The notes under the pieces: generated by a model
Databases searched by the model: none
Seen by the model: only the letters and a program-made list of their open reading frames with translations
Told to the model about the DNA's origin: nothing
Assembly (NCBI RefSeq): GCF_000282455.1
Contig: NZ_AKJG01000040.1
Location: 1-56,387 of the forward strand
Direction of reading: 5' to 3'
From: Pseudomonas sp. GM74
GTDB taxonomy: Bacteria; Pseudomonadota; Gammaproteobacteria; Pseudomonadales; Pseudomonadaceae
DNA length: 56,387 bases
Shown: positions 37,322 to 46,442 of the stretch, one piece after another
Layout: each line of letters opens with the position of its first letter
Numbering within the stretch: the stretch's first letter is position 1
Made by a program: the position numbers and the translations under genes

Positions 37322-38257
37322 ATGGACTGGACCCGCCGACTACGACTCAGTCACCTGCAATTGCTGATCAGCCTGGCTGAGACCGGAAGTATCAGTGAGG
37401 CTGCACGGGTGACTTTCACGACTCAGCCGGCCCTTTCGAAATGGCTGAAGGAACTGGAGGATAGCGTTGGCGCGCCCTTATTCGAACGCCATGCCCGCGG
37501 GCTCAAACCGACCTCTCAAGGGCACATGTTGTTGGGTCATGCACGGCGGGTCTTGAGTGAAATGGACCGGGCCCAGCAGAATCTGGCCGCCATGCAGGAA
37601 GGCAGTTCGTATCGTGTTGCCATCGGCACATCACCCGCTTCTGCGCCTAACCTGGTGCCAGCGGCGATCATCCAGTTTCTGCGTTTACATCCCAATGCAC
37701 AGGTGGAGCTTCAGGAAAACACCATGAATGTGCTGCTCGAGCGACTGGAGCAAGGGCAACTGGACCTGGTGGTTGGCCGCTTCGACAATTTCGCCCCTCG
37801 TCACAGTCTGTGCAGCGAACTGCTGTATGAAGAGACCATGCGGGTGATCAGCAGGCCGGGGCACCCGTTGACCAGCCAACCTTCACTGGACTGGGAGGCA
37901 TTGCATGCCTTCGACTGGATTATGTGGCCGGTGGGCACGCCGATTCGCAGCAAGCTGGACATCACCCTGACCAACGCCGGTCAACGGCCTTTGCCCTATC
38001 GGGTGGAATCATCCTCGCTGATTGCAAACCTGTGGCTGCTGCAATTGAGCGACATGCTCTCGATCGCCTCGGACCGCGTGGCCGACCACTTCACCCAGCG
38101 CGGCCTGATCGTCCCGCTGGAATTTGAACTCGATGCCCTGGGCACATTAGGAATGTGCTGGCGCAAAGGTACAGAGAGCGACCAGGGGATCGCCGATCTG
38201 CTCGATAGCCTGCGCTACGCGTCAGCCAATCAGATCGAGTTTCCGGATGCTCGCTGA
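37322..38257 (+). CDS. LysR-type regulator of the gentisate operon
   Basis: 311 residues from the ATG at 37322 with AGGT upstream. The HTH is about 10-60 (AETGSISEAARVTFTTQPALSKWLKELE), followed by a substrate-binding domain. It resembles GbpR/MhbR-type regulators and is divergent from gentisate dioxygenase across a 174-bp AT-rich control region containing repeated TGCTAATA-like motifs. It likely activates the mhbD-H-transporter-I-M operon with 3-hydroxybenzoate or gentisate as effector. Confidence 0.88.
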   Translation: MDWTRRLRLSHLQLLISLAETGSISEAARVTFTTQPALSKWLKELEDSVGAPLFERHARGLKPTSQGHMLLGHARRVLSEMDRAQQNLAAMQEGSSYRVAIGTSPASAPNLVPAAIIQFLRLHPNAQVELQENTMNVLLERLEQGQLDLVVGRFDNFAPRHSLCSELLYEETMRVISRPGHPLTSQPSLDWEALHAFDWIMWPVGTPIRSKLDITLTNAGQRPLPYRVESSSLIANLWLLQLSDMLSIASDRVADHFTQRGLIVPLEFELDALGTLGMCWRKGTESDQGIADLLDSLRYASANQIEFPDAR

Positions 38258-38617
38258 ATAAGGTGCTGTAGTGTCCTGTTAGCCACCACGTCATAGCTCG
38301 AGTTGCAGACACAAGCGTCGCGCTTGCGTGCGTACTGAGCAAAAAGTCCTTGAACCGCTGCACCAGGCTTTCCAGGATTCCGGGGCTGTAATGCTGACGA
38401 TCCCACGCACCGTGCAGGGTAGTCGCCACAAGCTAACCCCAATGGACAAGAGTTGGAGAAGACTGCCTGTCGAGCCGACAACCAGGTCCATCCCCGCCCT
38501 CCATCGCCAAATTTCCTGCGGGGGACATTGGCACCCAGAAATCTTGCGTCCATCTCCTCCGGAAGAGGTGAGGATTCCACCCAGAGCCAGTCGTTTTGTA
38601 GGGGTAAAAACGCCTAA
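38258..38617. other. Right end of the catabolic island, no gene supported
   Basis: No frame here looks like a protein. At about 38583-38612 a segment (GAGCC..CGTTTTGTAGGGGTAAAA) resembles part of the G-rich spacer upstream of the two integrase remnants, so it may be a third, very partial copy of the boundary sequence. Confidence 0.4.
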
Positions 38618-38657
38618 AAACAAAAAGGGGTCGCGAGATAAAATCTCGCAACCCCTT
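38618..38657 (-). terminator. Terminator next to the right tRNA-Pro fragment
   Basis: GGGG-T-C-GCGAGAT pairs with ATCTCGC-A-ACCCC around an AAA loop, and the minus strand continues in T-rich sequence. It lies 8 bp beyond the CCA end of the tRNA-Pro fragment, the place expected for a tRNA terminator carried on an island end. Confidence 0.85.
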
Positions 38658-38662
38658 GAATT

Positions 38663-38909
38663 ATATGGTCGGGACGGAGTGATTCGAACACTCGACCCCT
38701 AGCACCCCATCTCCTTTTTGATACTTCTTGAAAGCTTCCAAAATTTTACTCTGGATTTTTCCAAGCTCGGATTCACTTGAGCTCCAGCGGTGTTCTGCTC
38801 TACGAGAGTTCAGTAACGTCCATCAAGAGCCGACGTTTTTGTGGGGGTAAAAGTAGGGGGAGTCCATTTCATGACCAAAAACTGCCATCAAAGAACTCGA
38901 GTCGCTGAC
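38663..38909 (+). repeat. Right copy of the 247-bp island-boundary direct repeat
   Basis: Same order and length as the copy at 8395: tRNA-Pro 3' end, G-rich spacer, integrase start. Orientation is the same, so recombination between the two copies would excise 30.3 kb. This copy keeps the better tRNA sequence but has a frameshifted integrase start. Confidence 0.85.
38666..38710 (-). other. tRNA-Pro(GGG) 3'-end fragment (attachment-site core)
   Basis: Minus-strand sequence from ATGGGGTGC (anticodon loop) through the T-arm GAGTG-TTCGAAT-CACTC to the acceptor CGTCCCG-ACCA. The fit to tRNA-Pro(GGG) of Pseudomonas is good from memory. The D-arm and 5' acceptor strand are missing because the sequence switches to island DNA after 38710. 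The intact gene should lie to the right, outside the window. Confidence 0.82.
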
Positions 38910-38954
38910 CGCTGAAGATGCCAGCCGGATCCTTAGGGAAGATGGCAATCAGAG
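38871..38954 (+). pseudogene. Tyrosine integrase 5' remnant (right), frameshifted
   Basis: The ATG at 38871 is followed by a one-base insertion relative to the left copy. In the restored frame the residues IKELESLTAEDA...ILREDGN continue the N-terminus of a P4-type integrase for about 25 codons before unrelated DNA begins, just ahead of the MFS gene's stop at 38964. Confidence 0.7.
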
Positions 38955-38963
38955 CTGTTCTTT

Positions 38964-40124
38964 TCATACCAGTCGAATGAGCAGCAAGACCAAGAGCACG
39001 TTCAATACGGCCAGCGAACTCAGGCCTGCAAGCACACCGCCAGCGCCCCAGGTCTGCAACAGATAACCGCCTGCAAGGGGGGTCAAGGCTTGTCCTATGA
39101 GCGAAGGCCGAGCCATGCGCCCCATCAGCAAAACATAATGGGTGGGCGACATGAGGGCCAATGGCAGTAGTCCTCGAACGATCGCCCGCAAGCCATTACC
39201 CGCTCCATAGATCACCAGACCCAGCGCGGTCATTGCCGGAGAGATGGTCACAAACAGCAGACCAATTGCCACGAACACCACAGAGATCAACGTCGTCCAG
39301 ATAGGATGTCGCTTTCGCGAAAACACTTGTAGAACACGTGATCCTACCTGGCTCGGCCCCAGTAACACGCTGAGTCCGATGGCGGCTGCAAGTGAGTAAC
39401 CCTGCCCCTGCAACAATGAAATCAGCTGGACCGACATCGCCGTCATGATCACCGCGCCCAACGCAAAAATCAGCGTAAGCAACAGGTAGGTCCGCCGGTC
39501 GATTGAGTGACTTTCGCCACCCACTGCCTGGCTTTTCATGAGTGGTCCCGCGCCCCGCGCCAGCACCCAGAGATAAAGCGGCGCCACGGCAATGACCAAT
39601 AACACTCCATAAGCCACGCACGTCGTGCGCCAACCAACGTGTTCGATGACCAGCGCAACCGCGGGCCATGACAGCGTTGTCGCAAACCCTGAAATAAGCG
39701 TGATGCCGGTAATCGCACTGCCCGCTCGCTCCCCGTAGAGAGAACCTAAAGCGGCGAATAGCGCTTCATACAGCCCTAGCGCCATACCGATGCCAATTAC
39801 AGCCCAAGACAAAAGAAACATCGGCAACGAGGTCGAGTTGGCCATCAGAAACAACCCGATGGCAACGCCTACGCCACTACTGGCCAGAATGGGACGGCCA
39901 CCGTACCGAGCGATAAGGCGGCTGGTCAACGGCGCCAGCACCGCGGAAACCAGAATACTCAGAGATAGCGCGCCATATACCCATTGGCTGGCCCAACCGG
40001 TCTCTTTCATGATCGGATCGGCCATGACGGCCATCAGGAAGAACGAACCTCCCCAGACCAGAACTTGCAGCATCCCCAAAATAAAAATGCCGAATACACC
40101 AGGCAGTCGCGTTTGTTGTTTCAA
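38964..40124 (-). CDS. MFS transporter
   Basis: 386 residues, about 12 transmembrane helices, MFS fold with SRLIARYGGRP in the loop after TM2. The substrate is unknown. The start is TTG at 40124 with no clear ribosome binding site, so the N-terminus is uncertain; translation may be coupled to the alpha/beta hydrolase gene that ends 54 bp upstream. It is the first gene after the second boundary repeat, and its 3' end abuts the integrase remnant. Confidence 0.82.
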   Translation of the reverse strand: MKQQTRLPGVFGIFILGMLQVLVWGGSFFLMAVMADPIMKETGWASQWVYGALSLSILVSAVLAPLTSRLIARYGGRPILASSGVGVAIGLFLMANSTSLPMFLLSWAVIGIGMALGLYEALFAALGSLYGERAGSAITGITLISGFATTLSWPAVALVIEHVGWRTTCVAYGVLLVIAVAPLYLWVLARGAGPLMKSQAVGGESHSIDRRTYLLLTLIFALGAVIMTAMSVQLISLLQGQGYSLAAAIGLSVLLGPSQVGSRVLQVFSRKRHPIWTTLISVVFVAIGLLFVTISPAMTALGLVIYGAGNGLRAIVRGLLPLALMSPTHYVLLMGRMARPSLIGQALTPLAGGYLLQTWGAGGVLAGLSSLAVLNVLLVLLLIRLV

Positions 40125-40177
40125 GACAGTGTCATCAGCGGTGAGAAAAAAAGCGGAAGTAGTGAGCCGTTACCCAA

Positions 40178-40897
40178 CTACGATCCAGTGGGTAATTCAT
40201 CAGCAAGCCATCGGGTCAGCAGCTGCGTCGTCAACTGCGGATGCTCGAGCGGTGGCAGATGTCCACATTCAACCAGCACAACCAGACGTGAATGTGGTAT
40301 GCCCCGATGAATTTCTTCGGACTCTGCCGGAGGGGTGATTTCGTCGTTTTGCCCCACAACAATCAACGTAGGCACTGCAATCGTTTCGAGCATAGGTCGA
40401 TAGTCCGCACGCTCGATGATCGCCTGTTGCTGACGAACGAAACCTTCTTTGCCAATCGCTTGCGCCATCGCCTGAACGGTATCCGCAATGGGTGTACCGA
40501 TGCAGCGTGGATGCATGAGCCTGGGTAGCAATTGCGGCGTCACGCCTTTGAACCTGCCCATTTGAGCAAGTGCCAGCAAACCACGTCGTGCCTTGGCTCT
40601 GGCTTCATCGTCGGGGCGCACCATGGTGTCCCACAGGGCCAGTTTCATCACCCGTTCAGGCGCTTGCCGCATGATTTCCATGGCCACATACCCGCCCATG
40701 GACAAGGCTGCGAGTGCAAAGAACGGTGGCGCCTCATCCAGTGTTCGTTCCGCCATCTGCGCAATGCTGGCATCGAGAGAAACATCTGGAATGTAGATGG
40801 CTGTCGAGTGTTCCAAGGCCGACTTTTGGTGTGCCCACAGACGCTCATCGCAGAGCAATCCGGGTATCAGCACAAGCGGCATGTTGTTGAAAGCCAA
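40178..40897 (-). CDS. Alpha/beta hydrolase
   Basis: 239 residues with LIPGLLCDERLW near the N-terminus, nucleophile Ser in ALSMGG, Asp in GQNDEI and His in CGHLPPLE. A soluble esterase- or lactonase-like hydrolase; the substrate cannot be assigned. It lies between the LysR gene upstream and the MFS gene downstream on the same strand, and could form a small uptake-plus-hydrolysis unit with them. Confidence 0.85.
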   Translation of the reverse strand: MAFNNMPLVLIPGLLCDERLWAHQKSALEHSTAIYIPDVSLDASIAQMAERTLDEAPPFFALAALSMGGYVAMEIMRQAPERVMKLALWDTMVRPDDEARAKARRGLLALAQMGRFKGVTPQLLPRLMHPRCIGTPIADTVQAMAQAIGKEGFVRQQQAIIERADYRPMLETIAVPTLIVVGQNDEITPPAESEEIHRGIPHSRLVVLVECGHLPPLEHPQLTTQLLTRWLADELPTGS

Positions 40898-40983
40898 CAG
40901 GGGTCTCCCTCGAAAGGTTTGGTCAAGGATGGGCAGCTAATGCACAGGGACGGGGCACACGGGCTAACAGAATGGCCTTTGGC

Positions 40984-41907
40984 TCAAAGCATGTGTCCGG
41001 CCCAGATATTGCGATTGACCAGATCAGTGGCAATCTCGATGAAGGCATCCCCGACAAATTTGGCAGCCGGACTGACACGCCTGTCGGCAGGAAAAACCTG
41101 AACAAGTTTGCGCATGGGAATGGGGTCGACCAAAGGGGCTGCACTGAGCACACCAGCTTCGATTTGCGCGTAAATTGATGCCAAAGGCAAAGCGGTCAAA
41201 CCGAAGCCATTACGGACCAGGTCGATCATGGCGCCGAAGGAGTCTGCTTCAACGCTGGTCTTGAGCTTGATCCTGACCTCTCGCGCGCAATTATCCAGAA
41301 TCACGCGAAGGCTATGTCGAGCGCTTGGCAATACCAATTGCTGCTCAGCCAATGACTCGAAGGACACCGGCGTATCAAGACGCAGGTTGGCGCTGGCGGG
41401 ACCCACCAGCAGCAAATTTTCCATCATCACCGGCACGATACGCAGCGTATGCAACGGTTGGGGATCGTAAGAAATCGCCAGTTCCAATTCGCCACGCTGA
41501 ACCCAATCCAGCAGATAGCCGCTGAAGGCTGAGGAAAACCTGACGGCGAGATTCGGATGCGCCTCTTTGATCTTGCGTACCAATGGAACGGTGACAATTT
41601 CCGCTACCGTCGGCGTCGTACCGATGACGACCGTTCCCCGAAAGGAGGACTTTCCGCCCACAACAGAACTTCGAATGGACTCCATTTCTTCCATGATTCG
41701 GGTGGCATGTGCCAGCACTTCACGGCCGGCATCGGTGATCTCCATGCCTCGCCCATGTCGATCAAACAGGTAGGTGCCGAGTTCCTTCTCCAACAATCGA
41801 ATTTGCCGGCTAAGGGCCGGTTGCGCGATGTGAAGACGATCCGAGGCCTTGCTGAGACTACCCAGTTCGGCAACATGAATCAGGGTTTTGAGTTGAACGA
41901 CATCCAT
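40984..41907 (-). CDS. LysR-type regulator (Nac/Cbl-like)
   Basis: 307 residues from the ATG at 41907. The N-terminal HTH (VAELGSLSKASDRLHIAQPALSRQ) is close to Nac/Cbl-type LysR proteins, followed by a substrate-binding domain. It is divergent from the MHS permease gene across about 515 bp and co-directional with the hydrolase and MFS genes, so it may control either. The longer frame start at 41997 is not supported. Confidence 0.85.
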   Translation of the reverse strand: MDVVQLKTLIHVAELGSLSKASDRLHIAQPALSRQIRLLEKELGTYLFDRHGRGMEITDAGREVLAHATRIMEEMESIRSSVVGGKSSFRGTVVIGTTPTVAEIVTVPLVRKIKEAHPNLAVRFSSAFSGYLLDWVQRGELELAISYDPQPLHTLRIVPVMMENLLLVGPASANLRLDTPVSFESLAEQQLVLPSARHSLRVILDNCAREVRIKLKTSVEADSFGAMIDLVRNGFGLTALPLASIYAQIEAGVLSAAPLVDPIPMRKLVQVFPADRRVSPAAKFVGDAFIEIATDLVNRNIWAGHML

Positions 41908-42422
41908 TACCAGGCCAGTCAGCATCGGGCTCGGCGCGATATGCGTCGAAAGTGCTGTGAGTGTAATCGCATTTGCGCACCTTGGAATGCCCCGCAAACC
42001 GCGTGTCGTGAGGCCTCAAGGCTTTCGAGCCGGCTGCATCCCCCAGCCCGCAGGGGCTGCACGCCAAGCTATAAAATTTAGGTATATCAGTTAGGCCTGC
42101 CTCACGACTTATTCGCCTCCTGACTCTGCGGTAGCGTGCAATCAACGTCGGCGCCAAAGAGCGCTTGACTCACTACAAGAATAAGATTCGAGGGCTCGCG
42201 CCATGATGTTCAATGTTTCGTCTTACCTGACCTGTTTGATTTCCCCGGGCTACGTACAGCTCTCCACACTCGTGCATCCTCCCTCTCCCCTCCCTTCAGA
42301 AAACCCGGCCGTGAGCGGGCTCACGCCTCTTCGTTAAGCCCAACAACCCATCGAGCCAGTCACGTCGGACACGCATCAGCGTGCTCCTCGTCTCTCCTCG
42401 CCTTGAAGAAAGGGTGAATAGC
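41908..42422. other. Intergenic region between divergent LysR and MHS permease genes
   Basis: About 515 bp. A possible 44-codon frame from 42203 has no ribosome binding site and odd composition, so no gene is called. It probably holds the promoters of both flanking genes. Confidence 0.5.
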
Positions 42423-43799
42423 ATGTCCGCATCAATCACAGACGCCAAAGACCACGCTGCCGAAGCCGCTCCGATGAGAGCGCCGAACCGCGTCAAAGCC
42501 ATCATGGGTGCCTGCTCGGGCAATCTGGTGGAGTGGTACGACTTTTTCATTTACGCCTACACCGCCATTTACTTTGCCGCTTCGTTTTTCCCCAAGGGAG
42601 ACACCACTGGCCAACTACTGGCAACCGCGGGCGTCTTCGCCGTCGGCTTTTTCATGCGGCCGCTCGGTGGCTGGATATTCGGCTGGATCGCTGACACTCG
42701 CGGCCGCAAGGTCTCAATGATTATCTCGGTGTTCATGATGTGCGCCGGCTCGCTGCTGATCGCGGTCATGCCGACCTACGCAACCATAGGGGTCGCGGCG
42801 CCGATTCTACTCGTGGTTGCCAGGCTGATTCAGGGCCTGTCGGTCGGTGCGGAATATGGCACCGGCGCCACCTACATCAGCGAAATCGCGACACCGGGCC
42901 GGCGCTGTTTCTATGGCTCGTTTCAGTACTTCACCATCATTGCCGGTCAGTTGCTGGCCTTGATGACCGTAGTCATTCTCCAGCAAACCCTGACCGGCGA
43001 AGAGTTGCGCGAGTGGGGTTGGAGAATTCCGTTCTTCATCGGCGCGCTGAGCTCGATCGTGGTGGTGTATCTGCGCCGCGCCATGCATGAAACCGCCAAC
43101 AAGAAAGACATGAACCGCAAAGATGCCGGCTCACTGCGCGGCATGTTCAAACACAAACGCGCGGTTGCCCTGGTGGTGGCGTTCACCATCGGCGGTTCGC
43201 TGTATTTCTATACCTTCACTACCTACATGCAGAAGTTCCTGGTGATCTCCGCCGGTTTTAGCCCGGAAACGGTCAGCTTCATCATGACGGCGGCCCTGAT
43301 CGGCTTCATGCTTTGCCAACCGCTGTTCGGCTTGCTCGCCGACCGTATCGGTATCAAGGCGCACATGCTGATGTTTTCCGGGCTGGCCATGTTGCTGGTG
43401 ATCCCCCTGCTCTACTCGCTGCAATCGGTCAGCAACCCGTTCATGGCATTCGTGCTGGTGTTTGGCGGCCTGGCCATTGCGTCGCTCTACACGCCGATTG
43501 CCGGGATCGTCAAAGCCGAGCTGTTCCCGCCTGCTGTCCGTGCATTGGGGGTTGGATTTCCCTACGCGGTGGGCAACGCGGCATTTGGCGGCACCGCCGA
43601 ATACGTGGCCTTGTCGCTGCGTTCACAGGGCATCGAGGAGTATTTTTTCTTCTACGTAGCGGCGGTCGTGACCATCACCTTCGTCGCCGCGATGCTGATG
43701 CCAAACCTGTCGCGTTACGGCTATATCAGCGGCTCAGGGGAGATTGAAGAACGTACCGGTTTGAAGGGATGTGTTAAGCCGCATGCTGCGCGAGTCTGA
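42423..43799 (+). CDS. MHS-family MFS permease (alpha-ketoglutarate permease type)
   Basis: 458 residues from the ATG at 42423 (GGGTG upstream). The metabolite:H+ symporter signature is clear: GNLVEWYDFFIYAY in TM1, GWIFGWIADTRGRK after TM2, and RLIQGLSVGAEYGTG in TM4. Relatives import 2-oxoglutarate, citrate, dicarboxylates or aromatic acids. It ends at a strong terminator shared with the convergent AGCS gene. Confidence 0.92.
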   Translation: MSASITDAKDHAAEAAPMRAPNRVKAIMGACSGNLVEWYDFFIYAYTAIYFAASFFPKGDTTGQLLATAGVFAVGFFMRPLGGWIFGWIADTRGRKVSMIISVFMMCAGSLLIAVMPTYATIGVAAPILLVVARLIQGLSVGAEYGTGATYISEIATPGRRCFYGSFQYFTIIAGQLLALMTVVILQQTLTGEELREWGWRIPFFIGALSSIVVVYLRRAMHETANKKDMNRKDAGSLRGMFKHKRAVALVVAFTIGGSLYFYTFTTYMQKFLVISAGFSPETVSFIMTAALIGFMLCQPLFGLLADRIGIKAHMLMFSGLAMLLVIPLLYSLQSVSNPFMAFVLVFGGLAIASLYTPIAGIVKAELFPPAVRALGVGFPYAVGNAAFGGTAEYVALSLRSQGIEEYFFFYVAAVVTITFVAAMLMPNLSRYGYISGSGEIEERTGLKGCVKPHAARV

Positions 43800-43824
43800 T
43801 TGACGGAGGATCTCCAGACTTCCT

Positions 43825-43858
43825 TCAAGGGCCCATGATATGTCATGGGCCCTTTTTT
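43825..43858. terminator. Bidirectional terminator between MHS permease and AGCS symporter
   Basis: A perfect 12-bp stem AAGGGCCCATGA/TCATGGGCCCTT with a TATG loop is followed by TTTTTT on the plus strand. It lies between the two convergent stops. Confidence 0.92.
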
Positions 43859-43860
43859 CA

Positions 43861-45315
43861 TCATCGTATGGCAGATGCAGGTGCTACCTGCGTTACAGAT
43901 TCGGGGATGATGTTGCCCACCTTTTCCCGATGCGGCCATGCCTGCAAATCAAGATCAAGATCCTTGAATTGACTTGAGTCGAAGATCGGTGTCTTGATGC
44001 CGGCCTTACGCTGCTGGTCATAGTCGCGCAGCAAGCGCATGCCGACGTTGAACAACAGCGCCAGGGCGATCAGATTGACGAAGGCCAACAACGTCATGGT
44101 GATATCGGCAAAGGCGAAGACCGTGCCCAGATTTTGAACGGCGCCCCAAAGGATCAACAGCAACACCAAGCCACGATAAACAATCACCGCAGCACGCTTG
44201 TCCCCCAGTAGAAAACGCAGGTTGTTTTCGCCCAGATAGTAGTTGTAGAGGATCGACGTGAAGACAAACAGAGCCAACGCCACGCTGATGAAAGTTCGCC
44301 CCCAATCCCCAACCACTGCCGCCAGTGCGTTCTGTGTCAGTACCAGGCCATCACCCTCGAAACCCGGCGTGTAAAAGCCCGACAACAGGATCAACAGTGC
44401 TGTGCAGGTACAGATCACAAAGGTATCCAGGAAGACGCTGAAAGCTTGAACCACCCCTTGAGCCGCCGGGTGATCGACTTTCGCTACGGCGGCTACGTTG
44501 GGCGCACTGCCCAGGCCAGCCTCATTGGCAAACACCCCGCGCTTGACGCCCATGACGATAGCACTGCCAACCAGACCTGCGAATGCCTGGTCGAGACCAA
44601 AGGCACTTTTGAAAATGGTCATCAGCATGCCCGGTACATGGTCAAACTGAAGCACGATCACATAAACGGTCACGCCAATGTAAGCCAGTGTTTTGACCGG
44701 CACCAACAGGTCCGAGACGGCAGCGATGCGCTTGATGCCACCCATGAATACCAAACCGAGCAATACAGCAATCGCAATGCCGGACCAGGTCGTAGAGAAA
44801 CCGAACGCATTGTTCAGCGAGTGAGTCACGGCATGGGATTGCAGCCCGTTGAAGGCAAAACCGAAAGTCACCAAGAGCAACACGGCCATGACCCTGCCCA
44901 GCCACGCCTGTTTCAGTCCGTACTGGATGTAGTACGACGGCCCACCACGAAACTGTCCCTTGGCGTCGCATCGTTTATACAACTGCCCCAGGCTACATTC
45001 AAAGAAGCTGGTGGACATGCCTACCAGCGCGGTCACCCACATCCAGAACACCGCACCGGGCCCGCCCAACGTCACGGCCAACCCGACTCCGGCGATATTG
45101 CCAGCCCCAACGCGACCCGCCAGGCTAAGCATCAAGGCCTGGAATGAACTGATCTGACCGGCACTTTTCTGCACGCTATCGCGAAAGGCACCGAACATAT
45201 GCAGGAAATGGCGGAACTGGACAAAGCGAGAGCGAATCGTGAAGTAGCCACCCAGGCCTACGATGAGCACGATCAGGAGCTTTCCGGAAAGAAAGCCGTT
45301 TATGACTTCGAGCAT
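43861..45315 (-). CDS. Alanine/glycine:cation symporter (AGCS family)
   Basis: 484 residues with about 11 transmembrane helices. GAGNIAGVGLAVTLGGPGAVFWMW is the AGCS signature, and FANEAGLGSAPN lies in the middle. It imports alanine, glycine or a related small amino acid with Na+ or H+. It is preceded by the alpha/beta hydrolase gene on the same strand (about 150 bp). Confidence 0.93.
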   Translation of the reverse strand: MLEVINGFLSGKLLIVLIVGLGGYFTIRSRFVQFRHFLHMFGAFRDSVQKSAGQISSFQALMLSLAGRVGAGNIAGVGLAVTLGGPGAVFWMWVTALVGMSTSFFECSLGQLYKRCDAKGQFRGGPSYYIQYGLKQAWLGRVMAVLLLVTFGFAFNGLQSHAVTHSLNNAFGFSTTWSGIAIAVLLGLVFMGGIKRIAAVSDLLVPVKTLAYIGVTVYVIVLQFDHVPGMLMTIFKSAFGLDQAFAGLVGSAIVMGVKRGVFANEAGLGSAPNVAAVAKVDHPAAQGVVQAFSVFLDTFVICTCTALLILLSGFYTPGFEGDGLVLTQNALAAVVGDWGRTFISVALALFVFTSILYNYYLGENNLRFLLGDKRAAVIVYRGLVLLLILWGAVQNLGTVFAFADITMTLLAFVNLIALALLFNVGMRLLRDYDQQRKAGIKTPIFDSSQFKDLDLDLQAWPHREKVGNIIPESVTQVAPASAIR

Positions 45316-45467
45316 GATTTGAACCTCTTGTTGTTATGGATTACAGGCATGCACGCGCCCTCACACATCGCCGCGGCAGGCATGTGAGATGAAACGCGTT
45401 GAATGGCAACCGCGGGGCCCCTGTCAGGCTCCCGCCAAAAAACGGGGAGCGCTCAGGGCGATCGGAC

Positions 45468-46286
45468 TTACCCGGTTCGACTGCTGGTCTGGAAATCAGT
45501 GATCTGTTTCCACATCGCGATGGGGTTGGAGTACATGGGGAAGTGGCCGCAGGCCGGAATCGGCGCCAAACGCACGCCTTGGGCCTCAATGTGCGAAAGG
45601 TAGGACAGTGAAGCGTTCTGCTCGCCGTACATGAACATTCGCGGGCACTTCAAGCCGAGAAACTTGCTCATCAGGTCGGCGTTATCGGAAAGGTCGACCA
45701 TCGACTGGAAAATCCCCCGCACGGCCCCGGCACGCACCTTGTGCCTGAGGCTCGCCGAATAGAGTGCGCTGGCGTATGCCGGAGCCTGCCGGGCACGCTC
45801 GATGAATGCCGTTAAAAACTTCTCTGGATCATCGCTTGGAAAATCGACGATCTGCCGACTGAGAAAGCAGTCTTCCGGGGCAATATTGCCCTCTATATCG
45901 ACGAAAGTGATTATCCGTTCCGGGAATTGATGGGCCAGCATCAGCGCGGTCAGTCCGCCCATGGAGTGGCCGACCAGATGGAAGCGCTCGATCCCGAAAT
46001 GCTCCAGCATCTGCAGCGCAGTCTGCAGCAGAAATGGAATCGAAATACTGGAAAGGTCGCTGCACTGGCTCTCACCACAACCCGGTGCGTCGTAGGCGAG
46101 GAAGGGATGCCCGGTGAATTCTGCGTGCTGCACGATGTCGGCGTAGTCCTCCTTGGTTGAACCAAAACCATGCAGGAACACAATCGGCGTCAGGTTGCCA
46201 CTGCGATGAATGGCGGCGACGTTCAGCTGGACACCCTCTACCGTCAGAGGGAGTTGCGTGTGAGTGAACGTTTCGGATGCGGTCAC
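45468..46286 (-). CDS. Alpha/beta hydrolase
   Basis: 272 residues. The start is GTG at 46286, which has AAGGAG 8 nt upstream; the frame upstream lacks a signal. HGFGSTKEDYAD, nucleophile Ser in GHSMGG and a late His in PACGHFPMY form the triad region. Substrate unknown. It is followed by the AGCS symporter gene, suggesting that the pair may hydrolyse and import, or release, a small amino-acid derivative (inference). Confidence 0.83.
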   Translation of the reverse strand: MTASETFTHTQLPLTVEGVQLNVAAIHRSGNLTPIVFLHGFGSTKEDYADIVQHAEFTGHPFLAYDAPGCGESQCSDLSSISIPFLLQTALQMLEHFGIERFHLVGHSMGGLTALMLAHQFPERIITFVDIEGNIAPEDCFLSRQIVDFPSDDPEKFLTAFIERARQAPAYASALYSASLRHKVRAGAVRGIFQSMVDLSDNADLMSKFLGLKCPRMFMYGEQNASLSYLSHIEAQGVRLAPIPACGHFPMYSNPIAMWKQITDFQTSSRTG

Positions 46287-46442
46287 GAAAATGACTCCTT
46301 GGACGATAAGACTGCCACCGAAACAGGTCATCGGCGACAAGCCCAATTTCAGCCGGCTCGAGTCTTATGTAAATTCCTAATTGTGGAACGTTTCCATACG
46401 CCAAACCTATCATTCATCGCTCACTCACAGCCCTTGCCCGTC

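Noticed and set aside
38091..38429. Minus-strand frame resembling a transposase fragment (SPGILESLVQRFKDF)
   Set aside because: The N-terminal part overlaps the LysR gene antisense, no IS ends or target duplications are visible, and no transposase motif can be named.
42203..42337. 44-codon leader-peptide-like frame before the MHS permease
   Set aside because: No ribosome binding site, Pro/Ser-rich random-looking composition and no attenuator-like hairpins around it.
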